64,000 nucleotides of DNA from Flavobacterium micromati (GCF_900129585.1 NZ_FQWF01000011.1:124001-188000), one strand, 5' to 3'. Positions 17,808-27,670 are shown, counted from the stretch's first letter. Notes: generated from the letters alone by a model not told the origin. A program made the numbers and translations.

Positions 17808-19124
17808 TTATTTTCTTAAACTGATGATATAGCTTTCCACCGAACTATGCGAAATAGCATTTTTCTTGAAATATTTCTGAATTAAAACTCGTTCTTCATC
17901 AGTTGCTTCAAACTGATTGATGATGTTATTCAAGTGCATTTTCATGTGACCTTCCTGAATTCCTGTTGTTGTTAAGGAACGCAGCGCGGCAAAATTTTGA
18001 GCAAGTCCAGCTACAGCTACAAACTGCATTAACTCTTTAGCTGAAGGATTTTCAAGCATTTCTAATGATAACTTTACTAAAGGATGTAGTGAGGTCAATC
18101 CTCCAACTGTTCCCAAGGCTAAAGGAATTTCGAGCCAAAAACTAAAAATACCATCCTCAATTTTAGCATGAGACAAGCTCGAATATTGTCCATTTCTAGA
18201 TGCATAAGCATGAATTCCAGCTTCTACAGCTCTAAAATCATTTCCTGTGGCAAGCACTACGGCATCAACTCCGTTCATAATACCTTTATTGTGAGTAACG
18301 GCTCTGTAAGGCTCGACTTCTGCAATTTGCACAGCTTGTATAAATTTATAAGCAAACTCTTCAGGATTCGGAATTTGCTTTTCTTGCAACTCGTTTACAG
18401 CGCAAGAAACTTCAGCTCTAACAATACAATTTGGAACATAATTCGAAAGGATACTCATCACAACTTCAATTTCTTTTTCCTGTTCGTTAAATAAGTTGTA
18501 GTGGCTTGCTTCTTCTTTTAGTGTTTTTGCAAATTGTTCTAAACACGAATTAATAAAATTGGCTCCCATGCTATCTTTAGTTTCAAAGGTAGCATGCAGC
18601 TGAAAGTAATTCGGCATTAAATTAGTTTTATCATTTAAGATGATATCTAGAATGCCGCCACCTCTTTTTTGCATATTTGTGGTCAGCGATTCGGTTTCAT
18701 CGTAAAATTTAGATTTTATCTGACTAAAAAAGGCATTCAATTTTGAAGCATCTCCTTTATATATAAAATGAACCTGACCTATTTTTTCGGTGTTAAGCAC
18801 AGTTGCTTTAAATCCGCCACGTGTAGACCAGAAATTGGCAGCTTTTGCGGAAGCGGCTACTACTGAGCTTTCTTCAATTGCCATAGGAATAGTGCTGTAT
18901 TTTCCATTTATTAGAAAATTAGGAGCTACTCCTAGCGGAATGTAGAAATTAGTTATCGTATTTTCAATGAATTCATCATGTAATTTCTGTATTTTTTCAT
19001 CAGAATTCCAGTAGTTTTTCAGCAAGGCAATCGCTTCTGTAGGCGTTGAAAAATATTGATTGGCAATCCATTTTATTTTTTCCTCTTTGGATAATTTAGA
19101 AAATCCGCTAATAGCCTTATTCAT
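17808..19124 (-). CDS. mvaA: Class II hydroxymethylglutaryl-CoA reductase
   Basis: Converts HMG-CoA to mevalonate (the bacterial class II enzyme may also run in reverse). 438 residues from the ATG at 19124; an in-frame TTG two codons earlier is less likely. The key motifs are present in order: PMAIEESSVVAA (catalytic Glu near 84), DSMGANFINSCLE (substrate and cofactor loop), HNKGIMNGVDAV (catalytic Lys and Asp), ATGNDFRAVEAG, and QEGHMKMHLNN with the C-terminal catalytic His. A TATATTTG box lies 28 bp upstream. Together with the GHMP kinase it shows that this organism makes isoprenoids by the mevalonate route. Confidence 0.95.
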   Translation of the reverse strand: MNKAISGFSKLSKEEKIKWIANQYFSTPTEAIALLKNYWNSDEKIQKLHDEFIENTITNFYIPLGVAPNFLINGKYSTIPMAIEESSVVAASAKAANFWSTRGGFKATVLNTEKIGQVHFIYKGDASKLNAFFSQIKSKFYDETESLTTNMQKRGGGILDIILNDKTNLMPNYFQLHATFETKDSMGANFINSCLEQFAKTLKEEASHYNLFNEQEKEIEVVMSILSNYVPNCIVRAEVSCAVNELQEKQIPNPEEFAYKFIQAVQIAEVEPYRAVTHNKGIMNGVDAVVLATGNDFRAVEAGIHAYASRNGQYSSLSHAKIEDGIFSFWLEIPLALGTVGGLTSLHPLVKLSLEMLENPSAKELMQFVAVAGLAQNFAALRSLTTTGIQEGHMKMHLNNIINQFEATDEERVLIQKYFKKNAISHSSVESYIISLRK

Positions 19125-19152
19125 TCTCAATTGATTAGGGTAAAATTAGTTG

Positions 19153-19160
19153 CAAATATA
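19153..19160 (-). promoter_or_regulatory. -7 box of the mvaA promoter
   Basis: TATATTTG on the minus strand, a full match to TAnnTTTG, 28 bp before the ATG at 19124. It favours this ATG over the upstream TTG only weakly, as both lie downstream of the box. Confidence 0.6.
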
Positions 19161-19303
19161 AGGTTTTAGGCGTTTTGAATGCAACCAAAATTTAGTAGAT
19201 TTTCGCATGGCACAATTATTTATTTTTACATTTAACACAAAACACAACCGTTAATTGTATTTTTTTCACTAAAATTGACCGTTTTTATCTTTAAATAATT
19301 AGC

Positions 19304-21475
19304 ATGTACTCAAAAAGAATTCTAGCACTATTTTTACTTCTTTGTTTTACGGTCGTAGGTCAGCAAAAAATTACAATTGATCAAATTTATAACGGTACAT
19401 TTCGCGCAAAAGGAATGGATGAATTGCAATCATTAAAAAACACCAATCAATATACCGTCCTTAACGTCAATATGCAAGCAAGAAGCATGAGTGTCGATTT
19501 ATATGATTTTGCAACCTTAAAAAAAGTGTCCACTTTAATTGATACTAAATCATATCCAGAATTAGCTAACGGGATTGATAGTTACACATTTGATGCATCA
19601 GAAAAAATGATTTTATTGGCTTGTAACACCAATCAAATTTTCCGTCGTTCATTCACAGCTGATTACTATTTGTATGATATTGCAACCAAAGAATTGAAAA
19701 AGCCATTTGATTTTCAAGTTCAGGAACCTACTTTTTCTCCTGACGGTAATAAAATAGCGTACGCAAAAGAAAATAATCTTTTTATTTATGATTTAAATTC
19801 TAAAAAATCAACTGCAATTACTACAGATGGTGAAAAGAATAGCATAATCAACGGAATTACAGACTGGGTTTATGAAGAGGAATTCTCATTTGTAAAAGCT
19901 TTTGACTGGAGTGCCGATAGCAAAAAAGTATCTTACATTCGTTTTGACGAAAGTCAGGTTCCTGAATTTTCGATGTCGATGTTTGGAAAAGATTTGTACC
20001 CAACGGTTCAAACTTTTAAATATCCAAAAGCAGGAGAAAAAAATGCAATCGTTTCATTGCATATTTATGACGTAAACGCTAATGCTGTAAAAAATATTGA
20101 CCTTGCTCAGTATAATGATTTTTACATTCCAAGAATGAAGTGGACAAAAGACAGTAATATTTTATCAGCGCAAATATTAAATCGTCATCAAGATAATTTA
20201 GATTTGTTGTTTGTTGACGGAACTTCAGGTGCTGCGAAAGTAGTTTTGAATGAAAAAGACAAAGCATATATTGACGTGACAGATAATTTAACTTTCCTAA
20301 AAGATAACAGCTTTATTTGGACAAGTGAAAAAGATGGATTCAATCATATCTATTTATATAACAAAACTGGAAAATTGAAAAACCAAGTGACCAAAGGGAA
20401 GTGGGAAGTTACAGAGTATTACGGTTTAGATGAAAAAACGAATACACTTTTTTACCAGTCTGTAGAAAATGGTTCCATCAACAGAGATGTATATAGAATA
20501 GGTCTGGACGGGAAAAACAAAGTGCGCTTATCCCAAGGTGTTGGAACTACAAAAGCAACTTTTAGCCCAAATTTCCAGTATTACATCAGCAATTTTTCGA
20601 GTGCATCTCAGCCAACAAAATATACTTTGAACGAAGCAAAAGCAGGTAAGGAAGTTCAAGTAATTCAAGATAATGAAGCTTTGTCCGGTAAATTAAAAGG
20701 ATATAATTTACCAGAAAAAGAATTTTTTGTTTTAAAAACAGAAAAAGGGAATGAATTAAATGCTTGGATAATTAAGCCAAAGGATTTTGATGCCTCAAAA
20801 AAATATCCTGTTTTTATGTATCAATATTCAGGTCCTGGATCGCAACAAGTGAACAATGACTGGAATGGAGCTGATGATTATTGGTTTATGATGTTGTCTC
20901 AACAAGGCTATATTGTGGCTTGTGTTGACGGAAGAGGAACTGGTTTTAAAGGAGCAGATTTCAAAAAAGTAACACAAAAGGAATTAGGGAAATATGAAGT
21001 AGAAGATCAAATCGATGCTGCGAAAGTGATAGGGAATTATTCATTTGTGGATAAAACGAGAATTGGTATATTTGGCTGGTCTTATGGAGGATTTATGTCG
21101 TCAAATTGTATTTTGAAAGGGAATGATATTTTTAAAATGGCAATTGCAGTAGCTCCGGTAACAAACTGGCGTTTTTATGATAGCGTTTACACAGAGCGCT
21201 ATATGCAAACACCACAAGAAAATGCCAGTGGTTATGATGAAAACTCTCCAATAAATCATGTAAGTAAATTGAAAGGAAAATTTCTTTTAATTCATGGCTC
21301 AGGCGACGACAATGTGCATGTTCAAAACTCGATGCAAATGATGGAAGCATTGATTCAGGCCAACAAGCAATTTGATTCGGAAATATATCCAGACAATAAT
21401 CACGGAATTTATGGAGGTAATACCAGAATTCAGTTGTATACTAAGATGACTAACTTTATTAAAGAAAATTTATAA
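19304..21475 (+). CDS. Dipeptidyl-peptidase IV (S9B family)
   Basis: A 723-residue exported serine peptidase that removes X-Pro or X-Ala dipeptides. The signal peptide is residues 1-20 (ending VVGQ). The propeller domain carries the double-Glu motif DWVYEEEF (Asp187-Glu193) that binds the substrate amino terminus, a hallmark of DPP-IV. The hydrolase domain has GWSYGG (Ser593), HGSGDDNVH (Asp668) and NNHGIYGG (His700), giving a full triad. Three POT peptide transporters lie just downstream on the same strand, so peptides released in the periplasm are probably taken up by them. Length and architecture are normal for bacterial DPP-IV. Confidence 0.95.
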   Translation: MYSKRILALFLLLCFTVVGQQKITIDQIYNGTFRAKGMDELQSLKNTNQYTVLNVNMQARSMSVDLYDFATLKKVSTLIDTKSYPELANGIDSYTFDASEKMILLACNTNQIFRRSFTADYYLYDIATKELKKPFDFQVQEPTFSPDGNKIAYAKENNLFIYDLNSKKSTAITTDGEKNSIINGITDWVYEEEFSFVKAFDWSADSKKVSYIRFDESQVPEFSMSMFGKDLYPTVQTFKYPKAGEKNAIVSLHIYDVNANAVKNIDLAQYNDFYIPRMKWTKDSNILSAQILNRHQDNLDLLFVDGTSGAAKVVLNEKDKAYIDVTDNLTFLKDNSFIWTSEKDGFNHIYLYNKTGKLKNQVTKGKWEVTEYYGLDEKTNTLFYQSVENGSINRDVYRIGLDGKNKVRLSQGVGTTKATFSPNFQYYISNFSSASQPTKYTLNEAKAGKEVQVIQDNEALSGKLKGYNLPEKEFFVLKTEKGNELNAWIIKPKDFDASKKYPVFMYQYSGPGSQQVNNDWNGADDYWFMMLSQQGYIVACVDGRGTGFKGADFKKVTQKELGKYEVEDQIDAAKVIGNYSFVDKTRIGIFGWSYGGFMSSNCILKGNDIFKMAIAVAPVTNWRFYDSVYTERYMQTPQENASGYDENSPINHVSKLKGKFLLIHGSGDDNVHVQNSMQMMEALIQANKQFDSEIYPDNNHGIYGGNTRIQLYTKMTNFIKENL

Positions 21476-21642
21476 TTTATAAATATTACGTAATTCCATA
21501 AAAAACAAGATCGTAATTGAGTTATAGTTAACCTCGATTTTGATTTGGCGGTAAGTAGTTGCTCTCGATTCAAGAGTGCAAAATAGTTAATAATAAGAGT
21601 ACGAATAACAATAATAAAACAAATAAAAATTAAGCAGACAAA

Positions 21643-23334
21643 ATGAATGAAATAGCAGTAAAATCAGGACATCCTAAAGGACTTTGGGTATTATTTGGAA
21701 CCGAAATGTGGGAGCGTTTCAATTTTTATGGAATGCGAGCAATTTTAACGTTGTTTTTAGTTAACTCTTTGTTAATGAAAGAGTCTGATGCATCCTTAAT
21801 TTATGGAGGATTTTTGGGACTTTGCTACCTAACTCCTATGTTAGGTGGTTTTATAGCCGATCGTTTCTTTGGAAATCGAAATTGTATTATATTGGGTGGT
21901 CTTATGATGGCCTTAGGACAATTTCTACTATTTACTAGTGCCAGTATCTTTGGTACAAATATAAGTTTGGCCAATACTCTAATGTGGTCCGCACTAGGAA
22001 TTATTATTTTTGGAAATGGATTCTTCAAACCAAATATCTCAAGTATGGTTGGAAGTTTGTATCCAAAACAGGAAAAAACTAAATTAGATACGGCCTTTAC
22101 AATTTTCTACATGGGAATTAATTTAGGTGCTTTTTTAGGGCAAACAATCTGTCCTTATTTAGGGGATCAAGTTGTAGATGGTGTTCAAAACGTTCATGCT
22201 TTCAAATGGGGATTTTTGGCAGCTTCTATTGCAATGTTAATTGGAACGGTAGTTTTCTATGTTTTGAAAGACAAATATGTTGTTACTCCAGATGGCAAAC
22301 CATTAGGAGGACTACCTTCTAAGAACGATGCAAATGACTACGAAGAAGGAGAAGCACAAAAAGCAGTTTTTTCTACCCAAGCTTTGATTGGAGCTGTGGT
22401 TTCATTTGTAATTTTATTTTTCGCTTTCCGTTATATTTTAGGGGGTGATAATTTTATTAAAACATTTATTTATCCTATTATATATGCAAGTGGTCTGACT
22501 TTAGCAGGATTGATAGTTTCAGATAGTTCGTTAACAAAGATAGAGAGAGACAGAATTTTTGTCATTTATATTGTTGCGTTCTTCATCATATTTTTTTGGG
22601 CTGCTTTCGAACAAGCAGGATCTTCTTTAACATTTATTGCGGCAAATCAAACTGATAGAACTTTTATGTTTGGATGGCAAATGCCCGCTTCAATGGTACA
22701 AGTTTTTAATGGAATTTTTGTTTTTGCTTTCGCATTACCTTTTAGTATCCTTTGGGACAAATTAAGAGAAAATGGAAAAGAACCTATTTCGCCTGTTAAA
22801 CAAGCCATCGGATTGGCACTTATTGCAGTAAGTTATTTTATAATTGCATACAACGTAAAAGATCTAGGTAATACTGGACTTCTTGCTATTAAATGGTTAA
22901 TTCTTTTGTATTTGATTCAAACTTTTGCTGAGTTGTGTTTATCGCCTATCGGATTATCCTTAGTAGGTAAATTGTCTCCAAAACGTTTTTCCTCTTTACT
23001 ATTTGGGGTATTTTTTCTTTCTAATGCTGCTGGTTATGCTTTATCTGGTACTTTAGGATCTATTATGCCTGCAACAGGTGAGAAATTTGTCAAAGCAAAA
23101 GAATTAGGAATAGACCTGCAACCTATTTTAGATAAAACGGTAATAGCTACATCAGAGCAGCTACAAGTTTTAGAAACGAACCAAATTAGCGCAACTAACC
23201 CTATTTTCGCTGGTTTTGAAATTCATAATCTATTTGAATTTTTTATGGTTTTCGTAATTTTAACAGGTATTGCAGCCATAGTTTTATTTGCCTTAACTCC
23301 AGTTTTAAAGAAAATGATGCACGGAGTACGTTAA
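21643..23334 (+). CDS. POT/PTR-family di-/tripeptide:H+ symporter (copy 1)
   Basis: A 563-residue inner-membrane peptide transporter. The proton-coupling motif E-x-x-E-R is intact (EMWERF, Glu21-Glu24-Arg25), followed by GGFIADRFFGNR in the helix 2-3 loop and FYMGINLGAFLG in helix 5. Around 14 hydrophobic helices are present. A loop of charged residues near 215-240 and a long segment before the last helix (about 480-520) are typical of bacterial POT proteins. It is the first of three tandem paralogues after DPP-IV and is separated from the second by a terminator-like hairpin at 23354. Confidence 0.93.
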   Translation: MNEIAVKSGHPKGLWVLFGTEMWERFNFYGMRAILTLFLVNSLLMKESDASLIYGGFLGLCYLTPMLGGFIADRFFGNRNCIILGGLMMALGQFLLFTSASIFGTNISLANTLMWSALGIIIFGNGFFKPNISSMVGSLYPKQEKTKLDTAFTIFYMGINLGAFLGQTICPYLGDQVVDGVQNVHAFKWGFLAASIAMLIGTVVFYVLKDKYVVTPDGKPLGGLPSKNDANDYEEGEAQKAVFSTQALIGAVVSFVILFFAFRYILGGDNFIKTFIYPIIYASGLTLAGLIVSDSSLTKIERDRIFVIYIVAFFIIFFWAAFEQAGSSLTFIAANQTDRTFMFGWQMPASMVQVFNGIFVFAFALPFSILWDKLRENGKEPISPVKQAIGLALIAVSYFIIAYNVKDLGNTGLLAIKWLILLYLIQTFAELCLSPIGLSLVGKLSPKRFSSLLFGVFFLSNAAGYALSGTLGSIMPATGEKFVKAKELGIDLQPILDKTVIATSEQLQVLETNQISATNPIFAGFEIHNLFEFFMVFVILTGIAAIVLFALTPVLKKMMHGVR

Positions 23335-23353
23335 AAATAAATATTTCAGTACA

Positions 23354-23388
23354 ATTACCTATCGGATTAATTCGGGTAGGTAATTTTT
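23354..23388 (+). terminator. Weak terminator after the first POT gene
   Basis: An 8-bp stem ATTACCTA / TAGGTAAT with a loop of about 15 nt, followed by a short T-run. It may only attenuate transcription into the next transporter gene. Confidence 0.5.
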
Positions 23389-23409
23389 AATTTTAATTCC
23401 TTTTTTACC

Positions 23410-25068
23410 ATGTGGAAAAATCATCCTAGAGCGCTACCTTTTTTATTTTTATCTGAAATGTGGGAACGTTTTGGTTACTATTTAATGATTGGAATATTTA
23501 CTCTTTATCTTAAAGATGTAGAATCAGGATTTGCAATGACTGAAAAAGAAGCTTCTGATTTATATGGAACTTTTATTGCATTAGTATTTTTAACTCCATT
23601 TATTGGCGGGTTAGTTGCTGATAGATATTTGGGATATAAAAAATCTATAGTCATCGGTGGGATAATGATGGGGGCAGGGTACTTTATGATGGGTATTCAT
23701 AGCTTGACCATGTTATATGTTGCAATGACGTTAGTTATTGTGGGTAATGGATTTTTTAAGCCTAATATCTCAACACTTTTAGGAAATTTCTACAACGAAG
23801 AAAAATACATTGATAAAAAAGATGAAGGGTACAACATTTTTTATATGGGAATAAATGTTGGTGCTTTTATTTGTAATTTCTTTGGTGCTGCGTTGCAAAT
23901 ACTGTTAGGTTGGCAATATGCATTTATGGCTGCTGGCTTGGGAATGTTTATTGGTGTTATAGTATTTCTATCAGGAACCAAACATTACGGTGATAAGACG
24001 GAGAAAAAAGGAATTCAACAAGGCGATATGCCATTCTCAAAAATTGTGTTATTTGTTTTGCTTCCGTCCGTTGTATTTGGGGTTATAGGATGGTTAATAA
24101 AAGGAGTACAAAGCGATAGTAATTTAAACAGCGCTATTTTTGGTTCGGATAGTACTGATGCCTTTATTTTTGCTTGTATTCCTGTAGTTTATTTTTATGG
24201 GAGTTTATATTTTAAGGCTAAGGTAGAGGAGAAACGACAAATAGGTGCTTTGCTGTCTATTTTTGCTGTCGTTATTTTATTTTGGGCTGTTTTTAAATTA
24301 AATGGATCTGCACTTACAACTTGGGCTGACCGTTATACAAACAGAGAAATAACTGGAACTACAAAAGCGGTTTTCAATGGTTTAAAATTAGCTAAAGAGG
24401 TTGAATATAAAAAGGATGCTACTGAGTTGTATGACCCCAGTTTTAGGCTTCAGAAAGAAAATGGAGAAATTGTAAAAACAGTCGATTATCCTATCTATTT
24501 TAGAAATGTTTCCGAAGAAAAAAAACCTGTTGAGGGTTCTAAAGTTTCTATCTGGGCAACTAATTTAAGTCAATCAATCAATCCCGGCTGGGTCATCATT
24601 TTAACTCCGTTAATAGTTGCTTTTTTTACTTTTTTAAGAAGTAGAAAAAAAGAACCATCTACGCCCACAAAGATTGCTTTTGGTTTACTAATTTCGGCAT
24701 TATCAGTATTGGTGATGGTTGCTGCGGTTCATATTGGTGGTAACGGAGCTGAAAAAGTATCTGTTTGGTGGCTAGTTGCAAATTACGGAATCATAACTAT
24801 TGGAGAATTATTTCTAAGTCCGATGGGTTTGTCAATTGTATCCAAATTATCGCCACAAAATATTACGGCTTTAATGATGGGCGGTTGGTTTCTGTCAACG
24901 TCCATTGGTAATAAATTATCTGGTGTTTTAGCCAGTATGTGGGATCAGTATGATGATAAAGCTAATTTTTTCTGGATTAATTTTGGTTTGCTGATGTTTG
25001 CAACGGTGCTTATGTTTGCTCTTGTAAAAAACTTAAATAAGGTAATGAAAGACCACGGAATTAATTAA
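23410..25068 (+). CDS. POT/PTR-family peptide:H+ symporter (copy 2)
   Basis: 552 residues. The E-x-x-E-R motif is EMWERF (Glu16, Glu19, Arg20); the loop after helix 2 reads GGLVADRYLGYKK, and helix 5 has FYMGINVGAFICNFFGA. Unlike the other two copies it has a large hydrophilic insertion near residues 310-395, between the halves of the transporter, rich in Lys and Glu. It is closely packed with the third copy (2 bp apart), so the two are co-translated. The divergence among the three copies suggests different peptide preferences, but which peptides cannot be read from sequence. Confidence 0.92.
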   Translation: MWKNHPRALPFLFLSEMWERFGYYLMIGIFTLYLKDVESGFAMTEKEASDLYGTFIALVFLTPFIGGLVADRYLGYKKSIVIGGIMMGAGYFMMGIHSLTMLYVAMTLVIVGNGFFKPNISTLLGNFYNEEKYIDKKDEGYNIFYMGINVGAFICNFFGAALQILLGWQYAFMAAGLGMFIGVIVFLSGTKHYGDKTEKKGIQQGDMPFSKIVLFVLLPSVVFGVIGWLIKGVQSDSNLNSAIFGSDSTDAFIFACIPVVYFYGSLYFKAKVEEKRQIGALLSIFAVVILFWAVFKLNGSALTTWADRYTNREITGTTKAVFNGLKLAKEVEYKKDATELYDPSFRLQKENGEIVKTVDYPIYFRNVSEEKKPVEGSKVSIWATNLSQSINPGWVIILTPLIVAFFTFLRSRKKEPSTPTKIAFGLLISALSVLVMVAAVHIGGNGAEKVSVWWLVANYGIITIGELFLSPMGLSIVSKLSPQNITALMMGGWFLSTSIGNKLSGVLASMWDQYDDKANFFWINFGLLMFATVLMFALVKNLNKVMKDHGIN

Positions 25069-25070
25069 TT

Positions 25071-26585
25071 ATGGAAATCAATCAATCATTAGAACAAATA
25101 CAAAATTTTGAAGGGAAGTACCCCAAACAATTATGGTATTTATTTTTTAGCGAAATGTGGGAACGTTTTTGTTTCTACGGAATGCGAGGAATGTTAGTAG
25201 TTTTTATGGTAGGTCATTTAGCTATGGATGAGAAAACTGCAAATCTGCAATATGGCGCAACACAGGCGTGGGTTTATGCTTTTACATTTATAGGCGGATT
25301 ATTTGCTGATAAAATTTTAGGATTACGAAAGTCGCTTTTTTGGGGTGGAATTCTTATGATTGTTGGAAGTGTAATTCTGGCAATTGATCCTGTAAATTTC
25401 TTTTTTATTGGATTGGGTTTCACAATTGTAGGAACAGGTTTTTTCAAACCAAACATTTCTTCGATGGTAGGACAATTGTATAAAATTAATGATCCAAGAA
25501 GAGACGCAGGATTTTCATTTTTTTATATGGGGGTAAATTTGGGTGCTTTAATTGGCGGTTATTTATGTATTGCAGTAGCGGAAGGTTCGATGTGGCAGTC
25601 CTTAGTTCCTATAAATCTTCGCTGGAATGTTGGATTTGGACTAGCAGCTGTTGTGATGATAATTAGTTTGTTAACTTTTACACAAACTCAAAAAAGTCTA
25701 GGGACAATAGGTATTTCTCCATTACTTTCGATTGAAAAATCTAAGAAAAAATCACTTGAAATCGGAACATACATTGGTTCATTGGCAATTGTACCAATTA
25801 TTATTATTATGGTTGCTAATACTGTTTACACGGATTATTTTATGATTTTTATTGGGCCAGCATCAATATTATATTTATTCTCTGAAATGAAGAATTTTAC
25901 AATGGCCGAAAATAAAAAATTATTGGCAGCGTTGATTTTTATAATATTCTCTATTTTCTTTTGGGCTTTTTTTGAGCAAAGTGGTGGTTCATTAAGTTTG
26001 TTTGCAGCAAATAATTTGAACAATGAAATAGCAGGAATTCAGTTAAGTCCTAATGGGGTAAATAATTCTGCTAACTCTTTCTTTGTTATTGGTTTTGCAG
26101 CGCTGGTTGGTTTAGTTTGGTTATGGATGGCAAAAAGAAAAATAGAGCCAAATACCGTCATTAAATTTGGATTAGCATTTATATTTCTTGCAGGTGGATT
26201 TTACATTTTTTATTATACAAAATTCTTTGCGGATCCAACAACTGGAAGAACGTCTTTAGGAGTTTTTACCTTTGGGTGGTTTATTATTACTTTTGGAGAG
26301 CTATGTTTGTCGCCTATTGGAATGAGTGCAATGACCAAACTTTCTCCTCAAAAAACGCAAGCGGTTATAATGGGAATGTGGTTTTTAGCAAGCGCATACG
26401 GTCAGTATTTTGCAGGTCTACTTGGTGCAAACATTGCGGAGGCATCCGAAAACTCCACCAACTTACAGAAATTAAACGTTTATGCTGATGGATATTATCA
26501 GCTTGGAGTGTACGCTTTAGTGGCTGGTATTATTTTGATCGCTATTTCGCCTTTCATAAAAAAATTAATGCAAGAAGTGAAGTAA
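25071..26585 (+). CDS. POT/PTR-family peptide:H+ symporter (copy 3)
   Basis: 504 residues, the shortest of the three paralogues. E-x-x-E-R appears as EMWERF (Glu28, Glu31, Arg32), preceded by a longer N-terminal tail than in the other copies. The next conserved loop is GGLFADKILGLRKS, then helix 5 is FYMGVNLGALIGG. It starts 2 bp after copy 2. The gene is followed by a promoter box for the thioredoxin-like gene only 18 bp after its stop codon. Confidence 0.92.
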   Translation: MEINQSLEQIQNFEGKYPKQLWYLFFSEMWERFCFYGMRGMLVVFMVGHLAMDEKTANLQYGATQAWVYAFTFIGGLFADKILGLRKSLFWGGILMIVGSVILAIDPVNFFFIGLGFTIVGTGFFKPNISSMVGQLYKINDPRRDAGFSFFYMGVNLGALIGGYLCIAVAEGSMWQSLVPINLRWNVGFGLAAVVMIISLLTFTQTQKSLGTIGISPLLSIEKSKKKSLEIGTYIGSLAIVPIIIIMVANTVYTDYFMIFIGPASILYLFSEMKNFTMAENKKLLAALIFIIFSIFFWAFFEQSGGSLSLFAANNLNNEIAGIQLSPNGVNNSANSFFVIGFAALVGLVWLWMAKRKIEPNTVIKFGLAFIFLAGGFYIFYYTKFFADPTTGRTSLGVFTFGWFIITFGELCLSPIGMSAMTKLSPQKTQAVIMGMWFLASAYGQYFAGLLGANIAEASENSTNLQKLNVYADGYYQLGVYALVAGIILIAISPFIKKLMQEVK

Positions 26586-26602
26586 AAAATATTTTACGGC
26601 AC

Positions 26603-26610
26603 TATATTTG
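26603..26610 (+). promoter_or_regulatory. -7 box before the thioredoxin-like gene
   Basis: TATATTTG, a full match to TAnnTTTG, 25 bp before the ATG at 26636. Confidence 0.65.
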
Positions 26611-26635
26611 AAAATCAAAAAAATAAAATCACAAA

Positions 26636-27097
26636 ATGAAAAAAATCATAATTGTATTTCTATTATTGGCGGGCTCATTTGCCGTCGAAGCACAAGAGTT
26701 AGTGTGGGAAACAAATGTCAACAAGGCAATGGAAGTTTCTAAAAAAACTAAAAAACCATTATTATTGTTTTTTACGGGTAGCGATTGGTGTGGCTGGTGC
26801 ATTCGTTTACAAAAAGAGGTACTCAAAACACCGGAGTTTGCTAAATGGGCTAAGGAAAATGTAGTTTTAGTTGAACTGGATTTCCCAAGAAGAAGTGAGC
26901 AGACAGCAGAAATTAAGAAACAAAACAGCGAATTACAACAAGCTTTTGGAATTCAAGGATTCCCAACTGTAGTTATTGCAAAGGCTACCAAAAAAGACGG
27001 CAAAGTTAATTTTGAAGGTCTTGGAAGCATTGGCTATGTAGCTGGTGGCCCGGCAGCATGGTTAGCTGTAACAAATGACATGTTAAAAAAGAAATAA
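26636..27097 (+). CDS. Exported thioredoxin-fold protein with CGWC active site
   Basis: A 153-residue periplasmic protein. The signal peptide ends around residue 20 (VEAQ). A Thioredoxin_7/DUF255-like fold follows, with the redox motif WCGWC (Cys52, Cys55) and a cis-proline segment GIQGFPTVVI near residue 108. It probably reduces or isomerises disulfides in the periplasm, or passes electrons to a partner. It has its own promoter box and lies between the POT genes and a paralogue that lacks the cysteines. Confidence 0.88.
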   Translation: MKKIIIVFLLLAGSFAVEAQELVWETNVNKAMEVSKKTKKPLLLFFTGSDWCGWCIRLQKEVLKTPEFAKWAKENVVLVELDFPRRSEQTAEIKKQNSELQQAFGIQGFPTVVIAKATKKDGKVNFEGLGSIGYVAGGPAAWLAVTNDMLKKK

Positions 27098-27207
27098 ATC
27101 CCTAATTTCCCTTTATTTGTGATTTTTGTTAAGTTATATTGTTTTTTTCTTGGGTATTATTTATTTAATTTGTTATTTTGATGCAAATCTTTTAATTACC
27201 AAATCTT

Positions 27208-27663
27208 ATGATCAAAAAATTACTTTTATCGCTATCATTGTTATTTATAATGAGCATGCATTCTCAAGTCGTTAATTGGAATAACGATATTTCAACCGCT
27301 ATCACTGCAAGTAATAAAGATAAAAAACCAATGTTAATTTTGTTTACAGATAGTAATACTAGCAAAGGTGCTTTAAATGCACAAATTCTTAATACACTGG
27401 ATTTCGCTTTATGGTCAAGAGATAATGTTATTTTAGTAAAATTAGACTTAACTGACGACTCTTCAAATGAATATTTAACGCGGAATTTATCTTTAAAGAA
27501 AGCGTTTGGAGTGCAAGAATTACCAGAAATATGTTTTTCGAAAGCAGGCATTAGAAAAGAAAAAATTACATATCAGCTTATAGGTAAAACAGGATATAAA
27601 CCTGGAGGTGTTAAGTCTTGGATTACAGACGCAACAGAAATTTTAAACAGACAACAAGAATAA
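27208..27663 (+). CDS. Thioredoxin-fold paralogue without active-site cysteines
   Basis: A 151-residue exported protein with a signal peptide (ending MHSQ, about residue 20) and the same fold and length as its upstream neighbour. The residues at the two active-site positions are Ser52 and Ala55 (SKGA in place of CGWC), at exactly the same numbering. The cis-proline segment is kept (FGVQELPEICF), as are the flanking segments KKPMLILFT and WSRDNVILVKLDL. It cannot do thiol redox chemistry, so it may be a binding or chaperone-like subunit, perhaps a partner of the active copy. A terminator for this gene lies inside the convergent comEC gene. Confidence 0.82.
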   Translation: MIKKLLLSLSLLFIMSMHSQVVNWNNDISTAITASNKDKKPMLILFTDSNTSKGALNAQILNTLDFALWSRDNVILVKLDLTDDSSNEYLTRNLSLKKAFGVQELPEICFSKAGIRKEKITYQLIGKTGYKPGGVKSWITDATEILNRQQE

Positions 27664-27670
27664 AAAAGTT

